This document shows positions 24,631-32,508 of a stretch of DNA of 64,000 bases, one piece after another. The notes below the pieces were generated by a model. That model was not told where the DNA came from. It worked only from the letters and a program-made list of their open reading frames with translations, and did no database searches. How positions within the stretch are numbered: the first letter of the stretch is position 1; each line of letters begins with the position of its first letter. This DNA is from Mycolicibacterium sp. TUM20985 (lineage in GTDB: Bacteria; Actinomycetota; Actinomycetes; Mycobacteriales; Mycobacteriaceae). The position numbers were made by a program, and so were the translations under genes. The stretch covers positions 4,402,001-4,466,000 of the forward strand of contig NZ_AP027291.1 of NCBI RefSeq assembly GCF_030295745.1, given 5' to 3'.

Positions 24631-26208
24631 ATGACTGAAATCACCACGAACACCACCGATTCCTTGACCCCGGACATCGACGTGATCGTCGAAGCGCCCG
24701 AGGCCGCTCCCCTGACCACCACGTTCGCCGAGCTCGGCGTGCGCGAGGAGATCGTCCGCGCACTGGCCGAGGGCGGTATCGAACACACCTTCGCGATCCA
24801 GGAACTCACGCTGCCGCTCGCCCTGACCGGCAACGACCTGATCGGGCAGGCCCGCACCGGCATGGGCAAGACCTTCGCCTTCGGCGTTCCCCTGCTGCAC
24901 CGCATCGTCACCGACGAGACGCGTCCGCTCACGGGAATCCCCCGCGCGCTGATCGTCGTGCCCACCCGCGAGCTCTGCCTGCAGGTCTACGACGACCTCG
25001 CCAACGCCGCGAAATACCTCGAGGTGGGCGATCGCAAGCTGTCGGTCACCTCCATCTACGGCGGACGTCCGTACGAGGCGCAGATCGAAGCGCTGGAGAA
25101 GGGTGTCGACGTCGTCGTCGGCACGCCGGGCCGTCTGCTGGACCTTGCGCAGCAGGGTCGCCTGCAGCTGGGCGGGCTGTCGGTGCTGGTGCTCGACGAG
25201 GCCGACGAGATGCTCGACCTGGGCTTCCTGCCCGATATCGAGCGCATCCTCAAGCAGATCCCGACCGACCGGCAGGCGATGCTGTTCTCGGCGACCATGC
25301 CCGACCCGATCATCACGCTGGCCCGCACGTTCATGAACCAGCCGACGCACATCCGTGCCGAGGCACCGCACTCCGCGGCCACCCACGAGAACACCAAGCA
25401 GCACGCCTTCCGCGCCCACGCCCTCGACAAGGTCGAGATGGTGGCACGCATCCTGCAGGCCGACGGGCGCGGCGCGACGATGATCTTCACCCGCACCAAG
25501 CGCACCGCCCAGAAGGTCGCCGACGAGCTCGTCGAGCGCGGCTTCAAGGTCGGCGCCGTCCACGGTGACCTCGGCCAGGCGGCCCGCGAAAAGGCGCTCA
25601 AGGGTTTCCGCAACGGTGACGTCGACGTGCTGGTCGCCACCGACGTCGCGGCCCGCGGCATCGACATCGATGACATCACCCACGTGATCAACTACCAGAT
25701 CCCCGAGGACGAGCAGGCCTACGTGCACCGCATCGGCCGCACGGGCCGCGCGGGCAAGACCGGTATCGCCGTCACCCTCGTCGACTGGGACGAACTCCCC
25801 CGCTGGACGATGATCGACAAGGCGCTGGGACTCGACAATCCCGATCCCGTCGAGACCTACTCGAACTCGCCGCACCTGCACGCCGAACTCAACATCCCCA
25901 CCGACGCCACCGGATCCATCGGCAAGGCCACCCGCTCCACGGAGCCCCGGGACCGGCCGAAGCGCGAATCGCGAGAGGGCGACAAGCGCGACGGCGACCG
26001 GCCTGCCCGCAGCCGGGACCGTAGCCGCCAGCGCACCCGCGGCGGCAGTACGGGCACCGGACACGTGGAAGGCACCGAGGCCAGCCCGGTCGACAATGCA
26101 CCCGTCGACGCCGAGGGCGCGCCCGCCGGCGACGGCACCGGGCCCGCCAAGCGCCGCCGGAGGCGCCGTCGTCCCAACTCGAACTCCGCCGCTCCGGCGG
26201 CCGGCTGA
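24631..26208 (+). CDS. rhlE: DEAD-box ATP-dependent RNA helicase
   Basis: A 525-aa DEAD-box helicase, Rv3211 type, for RNA unwinding and probably ribosome assembly, RNA decay or cold response. Q-motif region FAELGVREE to FAIQELTLP, motif I ARTGMGKTFAF (about 75), Ia PTRELCLQ, motif II LVLDEADEMLDLGF (about 190), motif III SATMPD, and motif VI HRIGRTGRAGKTG (about 370) are all intact. The C-terminal 90 residues are basic and low-complexity (Arg/Lys/Gly/Pro), ending RRRRRRPN, likely RNA-binding. ATG 24631 gives the usual length; the frame stays open upstream as part of the leader and is not supported as coding. Confidence 0.94.
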   Translation: MTEITTNTTDSLTPDIDVIVEAPEAAPLTTTFAELGVREEIVRALAEGGIEHTFAIQELTLPLALTGNDLIGQARTGMGKTFAFGVPLLHRIVTDETRPLTGIPRALIVVPTRELCLQVYDDLANAAKYLEVGDRKLSVTSIYGGRPYEAQIEALEKGVDVVVGTPGRLLDLAQQGRLQLGGLSVLVLDEADEMLDLGFLPDIERILKQIPTDRQAMLFSATMPDPIITLARTFMNQPTHIRAEAPHSAATHENTKQHAFRAHALDKVEMVARILQADGRGATMIFTRTKRTAQKVADELVERGFKVGAVHGDLGQAAREKALKGFRNGDVDVLVATDVAARGIDIDDITHVINYQIPEDEQAYVHRIGRTGRAGKTGIAVTLVDWDELPRWTMIDKALGLDNPDPVETYSNSPHLHAELNIPTDATGSIGKATRSTEPRDRPKRESREGDKRDGDRPARSRDRSRQRTRGGSTGTGHVEGTEASPVDNAPVDAEGAPAGDGTGPAKRRRRRRRPNSNSAAPAAG

Positions 26209-26228
26209 ACGAGGCAGCCACACGCCCG

Positions 26229-27476
26229 ATGGTCAAACGCGTGTCACTACCCCGGTCGCTTCGATCCTGCCCACCGGAACGTCGCACCAGGGGCGACCTG
26301 GTCGCAGCCGCCGCCATCGTCGTCGCCATCGCCGTCGCAGCGGGACTGATCTGGTGGAGCAGTGACGCGCGGGCGACCATCAGTAGGCCTGCCGCGCAAC
26401 CGGTTCCCGCGCTAAACGCCGCCCGGAACGTGCCTTTGGCGCTGCGCGAACTGTGGACGGCGCCGAGCCCCAAGACCAGCCGACCCGTTCTGGCGGGCGG
26501 CGCCGTCGTGACCGGTGACGGCAGTCAGGTCGACGGCCGCGACCCGACGACCGGCGCCGTGCTCTGGAGCTACGCCCGCGACGTGGATCTGTGCGGTGTG
26601 ACCTCGGTGTACAACGACGCCGTCGCGGTGTACCCGGACGACCGCGGCTGCGGCCAGGTGACGACGATCGACGGCCAGACCGGCCGCCGCCACTACTCTC
26701 GCACCGCCTTCGCCGACCCGCAGGTGACGCTGTCGACGGACGGTTCCACGGTGCTCTCGACCGGGGCCAGCCGACTGGAGCTATGGCGCTCGGACATGGT
26801 CCGCATGATCAGCTACGGCGCGTTGGACGCCAGGATCAAACCCGACGTTCCCGCGCAGCCCCTGTGCCGCATGGTGTCCGCGGGCGCGAATTCCTCGGCG
26901 GTATCGGTACTGCAGGCGTGTCCAGGTCAGGCGGATCTGCGTTTGGCTCTCCTCGTTCCCGCCGACGAGGAGGACGAGCCCACCACCAAGATCGTTCAGC
27001 TACCGGGGGTGCCCGCCGACGCCGATGCCCGGGTGATCGCCGTCTCCGACACCACGACCGCCATCTACCTTCCGACGCCGAAACCCGTGGTCAACATCAT
27101 CGACGACACCGGGGCCACCATCGCCAGCACGGCCATGCCGGTGCCGGCGTCCCCGGAAGCCACGGCGTCCCGCGCTGGCGACCTGGTCACGTGGTGGACC
27201 GGGTACGGCGTGATGGTCTTCGACACGAACGGTCTGCGGTACCGCTATTCGGTCTCCGCGGTCGGCCAGCAGGTACCCGTTGGCCCGGCCACGCTCATGG
27301 CGGGCAAGCTCCTGGTGCCCGTCACCACGGGCTATGACGTGTTCGAGCCGGCCACAGGGGCCGGCGCCTTCCACGTCGACGTCGCGCGCCCACCGTCGAC
27401 GGACGCGGTGGTGCCGGCAGTGGCGGGGTCGACACTGCTGGAGCAGCGCGGCGGCTCGCTGGTGGCGTTGGGCTGA
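26229..27476 (+). CDS. Membrane-anchored beta-propeller (PQQ-like) protein
   Basis: A 415-aa Rv3212-type protein. A short basic cytoplasmic head is followed by one membrane helix (about 24-42, DLVAAAAIVVAIAVAAGLIWW) and an exported domain of repeating beta strands. The repeats carry PQQ-propeller-like motifs such as GAVVTGDGSQVDGRDPTTGAVLW and TTIDGQTGRRHY. Four cysteines in the exported part could form disulfides. It starts 20 bases after rhlE, so probably lies in the same transcript, though a joint role is not evident. It ends directly against the convergent parA-like gene. Function unknown; an envelope scaffold role is plausible. Confidence 0.8.
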   Translation: MVKRVSLPRSLRSCPPERRTRGDLVAAAAIVVAIAVAAGLIWWSSDARATISRPAAQPVPALNAARNVPLALRELWTAPSPKTSRPVLAGGAVVTGDGSQVDGRDPTTGAVLWSYARDVDLCGVTSVYNDAVAVYPDDRGCGQVTTIDGQTGRRHYSRTAFADPQVTLSTDGSTVLSTGASRLELWRSDMVRMISYGALDARIKPDVPAQPLCRMVSAGANSSAVSVLQACPGQADLRLALLVPADEEDEPTTKIVQLPGVPADADARVIAVSDTTTAIYLPTPKPVVNIIDDTGATIASTAMPVPASPEATASRAGDLVTWWTGYGVMVFDTNGLRYRYSVSAVGQQVPVGPATLMAGKLLVPVTTGYDVFEPATGAGAFHVDVARPPSTDAVVPAVAGSTLLEQRGGSLVALG

Positions 27477-28271
27477 CTACACGTCCGGGGCATACGTCGG
27501 CAGGGCCTTGCCCGACTTCCAGTACTTCATCAGCGCCGCAGCGAGTTCACGATAGGCCATGGCGCCCTTGTTCTTTCGTCCCGCGAGCACCGACGATCCC
27601 GACGCACTTGCCTCGGCGAATCGCACCGTCCGCGGGATGGGCGGTGACAGCACCACCAGCCCGTAGCGATCGGCGACGTCGAGTAGCACGTCGCGGCTGT
27701 GCGTCGTGCGCGAGTCGTAGAGGGTCGGGAGCGCCCCGAGCATGTGCAGGTCGGCGTTGGTGATCTGCTGGACGTCGTCGACCGTCCGCAGGAACTGGCC
27801 GACGCCACGGTGCGCCAACGTCTCGCACTGCAGCGGCACGATCACGTCGTTCGCGGCCGTCAGCCCGTTGAGGGTGAGCACGCCTAGCGACGGCGGGCAG
27901 TCGATGATCACGACGTCAAACTTGTCCGCCACCTTGGCCAGGGCCCGCTTCAGGGCGTATTCGCGGCCCGCCCGCATCAACAGCATCGCCTCGGCGCCCG
28001 CGAGGTCGATGTTGGCGGGCATCAGGGTCATTCCCTCGATCGTCTCCACCAGCGCCGTATCCGGTTCCACGTCGCCGAGGAGCACCTCGTGGATCGACAC
28101 CGCCAACTTGTCGGGATCCTGGCCGAGGGAGAACGTCAGACAGCCCTGCGGGTCCAGGTCGACGAGCAGCACCCGCTGGCCGTTCTCCGCCATCGCCGCG
28201 CCCAGCGACGCCACCGTGGTCGTCTTGGCGACCCCGCCCTTTTGATTGGCGACCGCCAGCACTCGCGTCAT
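27477..28271 (-). CDS. ParA/Soj-family ATPase
   Basis: A 264-aa Walker-type ATPase of the ParA/MinD class (Rv3213c type). The deviant Walker A is KGGVAKTTTVAS (residues 11-22, with the signature Lys), Walker A' is LLVDLDPQGCLTF, and Walker B is VVIIDCPPSLGV. No parB gene or parS-like cluster is adjacent, so it is not the chromosome-partitioning pair near the origin. It could position another cellular cargo. The ATG at 28271 is divergent from the phosphatase gene, 58 bases apart. Confidence 0.88.
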   Translation of the reverse strand: MTRVLAVANQKGGVAKTTTVASLGAAMAENGQRVLLVDLDPQGCLTFSLGQDPDKLAVSIHEVLLGDVEPDTALVETIEGMTLMPANIDLAGAEAMLLMRAGREYALKRALAKVADKFDVVIIDCPPSLGVLTLNGLTAANDVIVPLQCETLAHRGVGQFLRTVDDVQQITNADLHMLGALPTLYDSRTTHSRDVLLDVADRYGLVVLSPPIPRTVRFAEASASGSSVLAGRKNKGAMAYRELAAALMKYWKSGKALPTYAPDV

Positions 28272-28329
28272 GTGCCAATCCTGGCATGCGCGCGGAGCAT
28301 CGCGTCCGCCACGAGGCAGAATCGCCGGG

Positions 28330-28941
28330 GTGGGTTCCGAACGGCACCGCCTCGTACTGCTCCGACACGGTGAGACCGAGTGGTCGAAGACGGGTCAGCA
28401 CACCAGTCGCACCGAACTCGACCTCACCGACGAGGGCCGCGAACAGGCCCGGCTGGCGACCGACGCGATCGCCAACCTGCAGCTGGACGACCCGTTCGTG
28501 ATCAGCAGCCCCCGACACCGCGCGCTGGTCACGGCCGACCTGGCCTCCTTGAAGGTCGACGAGGTGTCCGACCTCCTCGCCGAATGGGATTACGGGGACT
28601 ACGAGGGCACCACCACCGACGACATCCGCAAGGCAGTGCCCGATTGGCTGGTGTGGACCCATGGCTGCCCCGGCGGCGAGACGGTCGCTCAGGTCTCCCA
28701 GCGTGCCGACGCGGCCATCGCGATGGCACTGGGGCACATGACGGCGCGGGACGTGGTGTTCGTCGGACACGGCCACTTCTCGCGTTCGGTGCTGACCCGC
28801 TGGATCGAGCAGCCGCTGTACGAGGGCATTCGGTTCTCCATGGCCGCCGCGTCGCTCGGGGTGTGCGGTTACGAGCACGGCGTCCGTCAGATCACCGCAC
28901 TCGGCCTCTCGGGACACGTCAACCCCTGCCTTCCGCGTTGA
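28330..28941 (+). CDS. gpm2: Histidine phosphatase (phosphoglycerate-mutase-like)
   Basis: A 203-aa histidine-phosphatase-superfamily enzyme, the Rv3214 type (named gpm2 there but reported to act as an acid phosphatase). The phospho-accepting His is in LLRHGETEWS (about 10-13), further pocket residues are in SSPRHRAL, and the second catalytic His is in VGHGHFSRSVL (about 150). GTG 28330 gives the same 203-aa length as the M. tuberculosis protein and follows CAGAAT by 7 bases, suggesting a leaderless message. It overlaps entC by TTGA. The physiological substrate is uncertain. Confidence 0.88.
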   Translation: MGSERHRLVLLRHGETEWSKTGQHTSRTELDLTDEGREQARLATDAIANLQLDDPFVISSPRHRALVTADLASLKVDEVSDLLAEWDYGDYEGTTTDDIRKAVPDWLVWTHGCPGGETVAQVSQRADAAIAMALGHMTARDVVFVGHGHFSRSVLTRWIEQPLYEGIRFSMAAASLGVCGYEHGVRQITALGLSGHVNPCLPR

Positions 28942-30032
28942 CCCTCGAGCCCTCCTTCCTGCTGGCCGGACGCGACGGTGTCGTCATCGCCGATGGTGTG
29001 GGCACGGCGTACCCCCGGCTCAGTGACGCACAGGCGGCGCTAGCGTCGGGTGAGGCGCCAATCATCCTCGGCGCCTTGCCCTTCGACGTCACGCAACCAA
29101 CCGCCCTGATGCGGCCCGGTCGCGTCCGGTTCACCGACGCGTTGCCCGAGTGGACACCGGGGACCATGCCCACCGTGCGCATCGCCGAGACCGTGCCCGT
29201 GCCCGCCGAACACCGGGCCCGCATCGCCATGGCGCTCGAGCGGTTGCGCGATCCCGACTCGGCACTGCACAAGGTGGTGCTCGCCCGGGCGCTGAGACTC
29301 GTCGCAGACGACGCCCTCGACGTGCCGTCGATCCTCGCGCGATTGGCCGAAGACCGCACGGCCACGACGTATTTCGTGGACCTCGGCGCCGCGGGCGGCC
29401 AGCACACGGGCACCGCGCTGATCGGCGCCAGTCCCGAGCTGCTGGTGGCCCGCCGCGGCGACGTGCTGACGTGCCGCCCGTTCGCGGGATCGGCGCCGCG
29501 CGCGGTGGACCCCGCGGAGGATCTGGCCAACGGTGCGGCGCTGGCAGACTCGGCGAAGAACCTGCACGAGCATCGACTGGTGGTCGACCAGATGCGGGCC
29601 GCGCTGCAGCCGCTGTGCGCCGACGTGGACATCGCGCCGACGCCGGAGCTCAGCAGCACGTCCGCGGTGTGGCACCTGAGCACCCCGATCAAAGGCCGGC
29701 TCCGCGAAACATCCACCACCGCACTGGATCTCGCCGTCGCTCTGCACCCCACCGCGGCCGTCGGCGGTGTGCCCACCGCCGACGCCGTCGACCTGATCGG
29801 GGCCCTCGAGGGCGATCGGGGGTTCTACGCCGGGGCCGTCGGGTGGTGCGACGGCAACGGTGACGGCCAATGGGTGGTGTCCATCCGCTGCGCCGAACTC
29901 TCCGCCGACCGCCGCACGGCGGTGGCCAGGTCCGGTGGCGGTATCGTCGCCGAATCCGATCCCGATGACGAAGTGGCCGAGACCAATACGAAGTTCAGAA
30001 CCATCCTGACCGCGCTGGGAGTGAGCCCATGA
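28938..30032 (+). CDS. entC: Isochorismate synthase (EntC/MenF type)
   Basis: A 364-aa chorismate-binding enzyme converting chorismate to isochorismate, for menaquinone or salicylate-derived siderophores. Landmarks: LHKVVLARAL (about 110), GASPELLVARRGD, PFAGSAPRA, the catalytic Glu/His region KNLHEHRLVVDQ, HPTAAVGGVPT with the Mg-binding segment, GFYAGAVGW, and the C-terminal GGGIVAESDPDDEVAET. The start is TTG at 28938, nested in the phosphatase stop (TTGA); no better ATG or GTG lies near the homology start. The next gene overlaps it by ATGA. No menaquinone or mycobactin genes adjoin. Confidence 0.92.
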   Translation: MTLEPSFLLAGRDGVVIADGVGTAYPRLSDAQAALASGEAPIILGALPFDVTQPTALMRPGRVRFTDALPEWTPGTMPTVRIAETVPVPAEHRARIAMALERLRDPDSALHKVVLARALRLVADDALDVPSILARLAEDRTATTYFVDLGAAGGQHTGTALIGASPELLVARRGDVLTCRPFAGSAPRAVDPAEDLANGAALADSAKNLHEHRLVVDQMRAALQPLCADVDIAPTPELSSTSAVWHLSTPIKGRLRETSTTALDLAVALHPTAAVGGVPTADAVDLIGALEGDRGFYAGAVGWCDGNGDGQWVVSIRCAELSADRRTAVARSGGGIVAESDPDDEVAETNTKFRTILTALGVSP

Positions 30033-30511
30033 CCATGAACATCCGACGGGCCCGGCCCGGTGACGAGACCGAGCTGGTCGCCATGGTGCGCGAACTGGCC
30101 GAATTCGAGCATGCGGCGCAAGAGTGCACGGTCACCGCAGACCAGATGCGCCAGGCGCTGTTCGGCGAGCCGGCCACGGTCCACGCGTATCTCGCCGAGA
30201 TCGACGGTGAGCCGGCAGCGATTGCGCTGTGGTTCTACAACTTCTCCACCTGGGACGGCGTGGCGGGCATCTACCTGGAGGACCTCTTCGTCAGACCGGC
30301 CTTCCGCCGGCACGGTCTGGCTCGCGCACTGCTGTCGACGCTGGCCCGCGAATGCGTCACCAAGAACTACACCCGGCTCACGTGGGCCGTGCTGGACTGG
30401 AACTCGAACGCGATCGCGCTGTACGACTCCGTCGGCGGGCGACCGCAGACGGAGTGGATCACCTACCGCGTGTCCGGCGACGAGTTGTCGGCGCTCGCCG
30501 AAGAATCCTGA
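30029..30511 (+). CDS. GNAT-family N-acetyltransferase
   Basis: A 160-aa GNAT acetyltransferase resembling the diamine/spermidine-type and Rv3216 proteins. Acetyl-CoA binding motif A is LEDLFVRPAFRRHGLARAL (about 88-106, with the R/Q-x-x-G-x-G/A signature RRHGLA). The NxxAxxxY motif appears as NSNAIALYDSVG near 135. ATG 30029 overlaps the entC stop as ATGA, implying coupled translation after entC. Its last 49 bases overlap the 3' end of the opposite-strand membrane protein gene. Substrate unknown. Confidence 0.88.
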   Translation: MTMNIRRARPGDETELVAMVRELAEFEHAAQECTVTADQMRQALFGEPATVHAYLAEIDGEPAAIALWFYNFSTWDGVAGIYLEDLFVRPAFRRHGLARALLSTLARECVTKNYTRLTWAVLDWNSNAIALYDSVGGRPQTEWITYRVSGDELSALAEES

Positions 30512-30885
30512 CCGAGCCATTCCACGGCCGACGGACTGAACAGCAGCACCAGGGCGGCGGCCGCGACGATGGCGACGGGCACGCCGTAGGACCACTGCCC
30601 CGAGCCCACCGCGATGTACCAGGCCACCGGCAGAAGTAGCAGTTGCGCGAACACCGCGATGCCGCGCCCCCAGCGCCTGCCCGTCCACAGGGCCCACCCG
30701 GCCGTGAGCAGGACGGCGCCCATGATGACGAACCAGCCTGCGGTGCCGTACCCGCTGATCGCCTTCTCGTGCGCGCCGCCGAGCGCCCGGACGACCAGGA
30801 CCACCGCGACGACGACCAGCGCGATGCCCTCCAGTCCCACGACGGCGGCCGCCTGGCGGACGGTGGATGGCGAGGGCACGATCAC
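30463..30885 (-). CDS. Four-helix membrane protein (Rv3217c-like)
   Basis: A 140-aa integral membrane protein with four hydrophobic segments (about 12-35, 48-68, 77-95 and 100-120), including GWALWTGRRWGRGIAVFAQLLLL. The C-terminal tail is short and polar. No domain with known function is recognised. GTG 30885 (VIVPSPS) matches where relatives begin; a second GTG lies two codons downstream. The open frame extends into the divergent lipid-kinase gene without support. Its 3' end overlaps the acetyltransferase gene by 49 bases on the opposite strand, an unusually large convergent overlap for this window. Confidence 0.8.
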   Translation of the reverse strand: MIVPSPSTVRQAAAVVGLEGIALVVVAVVLVVRALGGAHEKAISGYGTAGWFVIMGAVLLTAGWALWTGRRWGRGIAVFAQLLLLPVAWYIAVGSGQWSYGVPVAIVAAAALVLLFSPSAVEWLGQDSSASADNSSPDTR

Positions 30886-30946
30886 ACCGTCGAGCGTAGA
30901 GCGCCGCCGCTGGGAGGTGCACGGCATGCCGATAGGCTCAAGACCC

Positions 30947-31906
30947 GTGCGTGCCGTCCTCATCGTGAATCCCAACGCCACGTCGACCACGCCCTCGGGG
31001 CGCGACCTGCTCGCGCACGCACTGGAGAGCCGCGTGAAGCTGACCGTCGCGCACACCGACCACCGCGGCCACGCGATCGAGATCGCCAGGACCGCGGCCC
31101 GCGACGGCGTGGACGTGGTGATCGTGCACGGTGGCGACGGGACGGTGAACGAGGTCGTCAACGGAATCCTCGGCGACTGCGGCCATCCCCCGCCCAAGCG
31201 TGCGCCGGCGATCTCGGTGGTGCCTGGCGGATCGGCCAACGTCTTCGCCCGCGCGCTAGGCATCAGCCCCGACCCCACCGACGCCACCAATCAGCTCGTC
31301 GACCTGCTCGGCGCCTATCGCCGCGGGATGAAGTGGCGTCGCATCGGGCTGATGGACTGCGGCGACCGCTGGGGCGTCTTCACCGCGGGGATGGGTGTCG
31401 ACGGTGACGTCGTGGCCGCCGTCGAGGCTCAGCGTGCGAAGGGGCGCAAGGTCACCGCGTCCCGGTACATGCGGGTGGCGACGCAGACCATGCTCGCCAG
31501 CACCCGCAAGGCACCGACCCTGACCTTGGAACTTCCCGACCGCGAACCGGTGGCGGGCGTGCACTTCGCGTTCGTGTCGAACTCCAGTCCGTGGACCTAC
31601 GCGAACACCCGGCCGGTCTGGACCAACCCGGGGACGACCTTCGAGACCGGCCTCGGGGTGTTCGCCACGACGAGCATGAACGTGTGGGCCAATCTGGGCC
31701 TGGTGCGCCAGATGTTGTCGAAGAATCCGCGTCTCGAGGCCAAGCATCTGGTGCGCGAGGACGACGTTCCGTGGGTGCGGGTGACCGCCGACACACCCGT
31801 GGGCTGTCAGATCGACGGAGATTACGTCGGGCAGCGCGAAAGGATGACGTTCACGTCGGTGCGGGACGCACTCGCCGTGGTGGCACCTCCGAGGAAATCG
31901 CCCTGA
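30947..31906 (+). CDS. Diacylglycerol-kinase-family lipid kinase
   Basis: A 319-aa DAGK catalytic-domain protein (Rv3218 type). The nucleotide-binding GGDGTVNEVVNGI is at about 63-75, N-terminal VLIVNPNATSTT is typical, PGGSANVFARALG follows (about 95), and C-terminal QIDGDYVG (about 290) carries the conserved DGE/D-type motif. It probably phosphorylates a lipid alcohol at the membrane. GTG 30947 is preferred because TAGGCT sits 8 bases upstream (leaderless arrangement) and relatives begin at RAVLIVNP. However, ATG 30926 has GGGAGG 8 bases upstream and would add seven residues. It is divergent from the membrane protein gene. Confidence 0.88.
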   Translation: MRAVLIVNPNATSTTPSGRDLLAHALESRVKLTVAHTDHRGHAIEIARTAARDGVDVVIVHGGDGTVNEVVNGILGDCGHPPPKRAPAISVVPGGSANVFARALGISPDPTDATNQLVDLLGAYRRGMKWRRIGLMDCGDRWGVFTAGMGVDGDVVAAVEAQRAKGRKVTASRYMRVATQTMLASTRKAPTLTLELPDREPVAGVHFAFVSNSSPWTYANTRPVWTNPGTTFETGLGVFATTSMNVWANLGLVRQMLSKNPRLEAKHLVREDDVPWVRVTADTPVGCQIDGDYVGQRERMTFTSVRDALAVVAPPRKSP

Positions 31907-31997
31907 CCTGGCATTTGGCTGTGAAGTGCCGGAATTTAGGGCGCGAGTGATCCAAGTGTAGTACAAACAGATGAGGGGATCGCCAACGCGGTCCGGC

Positions 31998-32013
31998 AGT
32001 GACATTGCCCACG
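31998..32013 (+). promoter_or_regulatory. CRP-type (Rv3676-like) binding site upstream of whiB1
   Basis: AGTGACATTGCCCACG closely matches the mycobacterial CRP consensus (TGTGA-N6-TCACA type) and the site known at M. tuberculosis whiB1. Its centre lies about 58 bases before the start expected from the TTGACA at 32030, the same spacing as the known site. The 31907-32152 interval otherwise holds only the whiB1 promoter and leader. Confidence 0.65.
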
Positions 32014-32029
32014 TGTTAACGCGCCTCTA

Positions 32030-32057
32030 TTGACATCTGTTCAGCCTGTGGAAGCAT
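32030..32057 (+). promoter_or_regulatory. whiB1 promoter
   Basis: A perfect -35 TTGACA (32030-32035) is followed 16 bases later by AAGCAT (32052-32057) as a weak -10. It places the start near 32064, leaving a leader of about 90 bases before whiB1. Confidence 0.5.
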
Positions 32058-32152
32058 CGATTGCAACAGTGCAGAAACATTTGACGTGCACGCGTTAACA
32101 GCCGAAGAAAAGCTCGTGCGCCTTGCTGCGCACACGAAGAGGAGTTGTAGCT

Positions 32153-32407
32153 ATGGATTGGCGGCACAAGGCGGTCTGTCGTGACGAAGACCCGGAACTG
32201 TTCTTCCCGGTGGGAAACAGCGGTCCGGCGCTCGCGCAAATCGCTGACGCAAAGATCGTGTGCAACCGTTGCCCCGTCACCACGGAGTGCCTGAGCTGGG
32301 CGTTGGAGTCCGGCCAGGACGCTGGCGTCTGGGGCGGCATGAGCGAGGACGAGCGTCGCGCGCTGAAGCGTCGCAACGCCCGGACGAAGGCGCGCACGGG
32401 CGTCTGA
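32153..32407 (+). CDS. whiB1: WhiB1 iron-sulfur, nitric-oxide-responsive regulator
   Basis: An 84-aa WhiB protein, essential in M. tuberculosis. Its [4Fe-4S] form binds the primary sigma factor region 4, and nitric oxide converts it to a DNA-binding repressor form. Four cluster cysteines are at 9, 37, 40 and 46; GVWGG is followed by the basic tail RRALKRRNARTKART. ATG 32153 has AGAGGAG 9-15 bases upstream, and the length equals the M. tuberculosis protein. Sequence is almost invariant. It is monocistronic: a CRP-type site and TTGACA promoter precede it and a strong intrinsic terminator follows. Confidence 0.96.
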   Translation: MDWRHKAVCRDEDPELFFPVGNSGPALAQIADAKIVCNRCPVTTECLSWALESGQDAGVWGGMSEDERRALKRRNARTKARTGV

Positions 32408-32423
32408 CTCCCTTTCACAGCAG

Positions 32424-32465
32424 AATTCACGGCCTCGGCAATTTGCCGGGGCCGTGATTCTTTGT
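32424..32465 (+). terminator. Intrinsic terminator after whiB1
   Basis: A long hairpin pairs CACGGCCTCGGCAA with TTGCCGGGGCCGTG (one mismatch) and is followed by ATTCTTTGTGT. It sits 17 bases past the whiB1 stop and separates whiB1 from the convergent pdtaS, so it may serve both strands. Confidence 0.8.
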
Positions 32466-32508
32466 GTGCGCCGACGGCGGCGGCGTTTCCTTCGGATTTA
32501 TGGACGCA

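Noticed and set aside
28330..28941. Assigning phosphoglycerate mutase activity to the histidine phosphatase
   Set aside because: The protein is shorter than true cofactor-dependent mutases and its M. tuberculosis counterpart is reported as a phosphatase.
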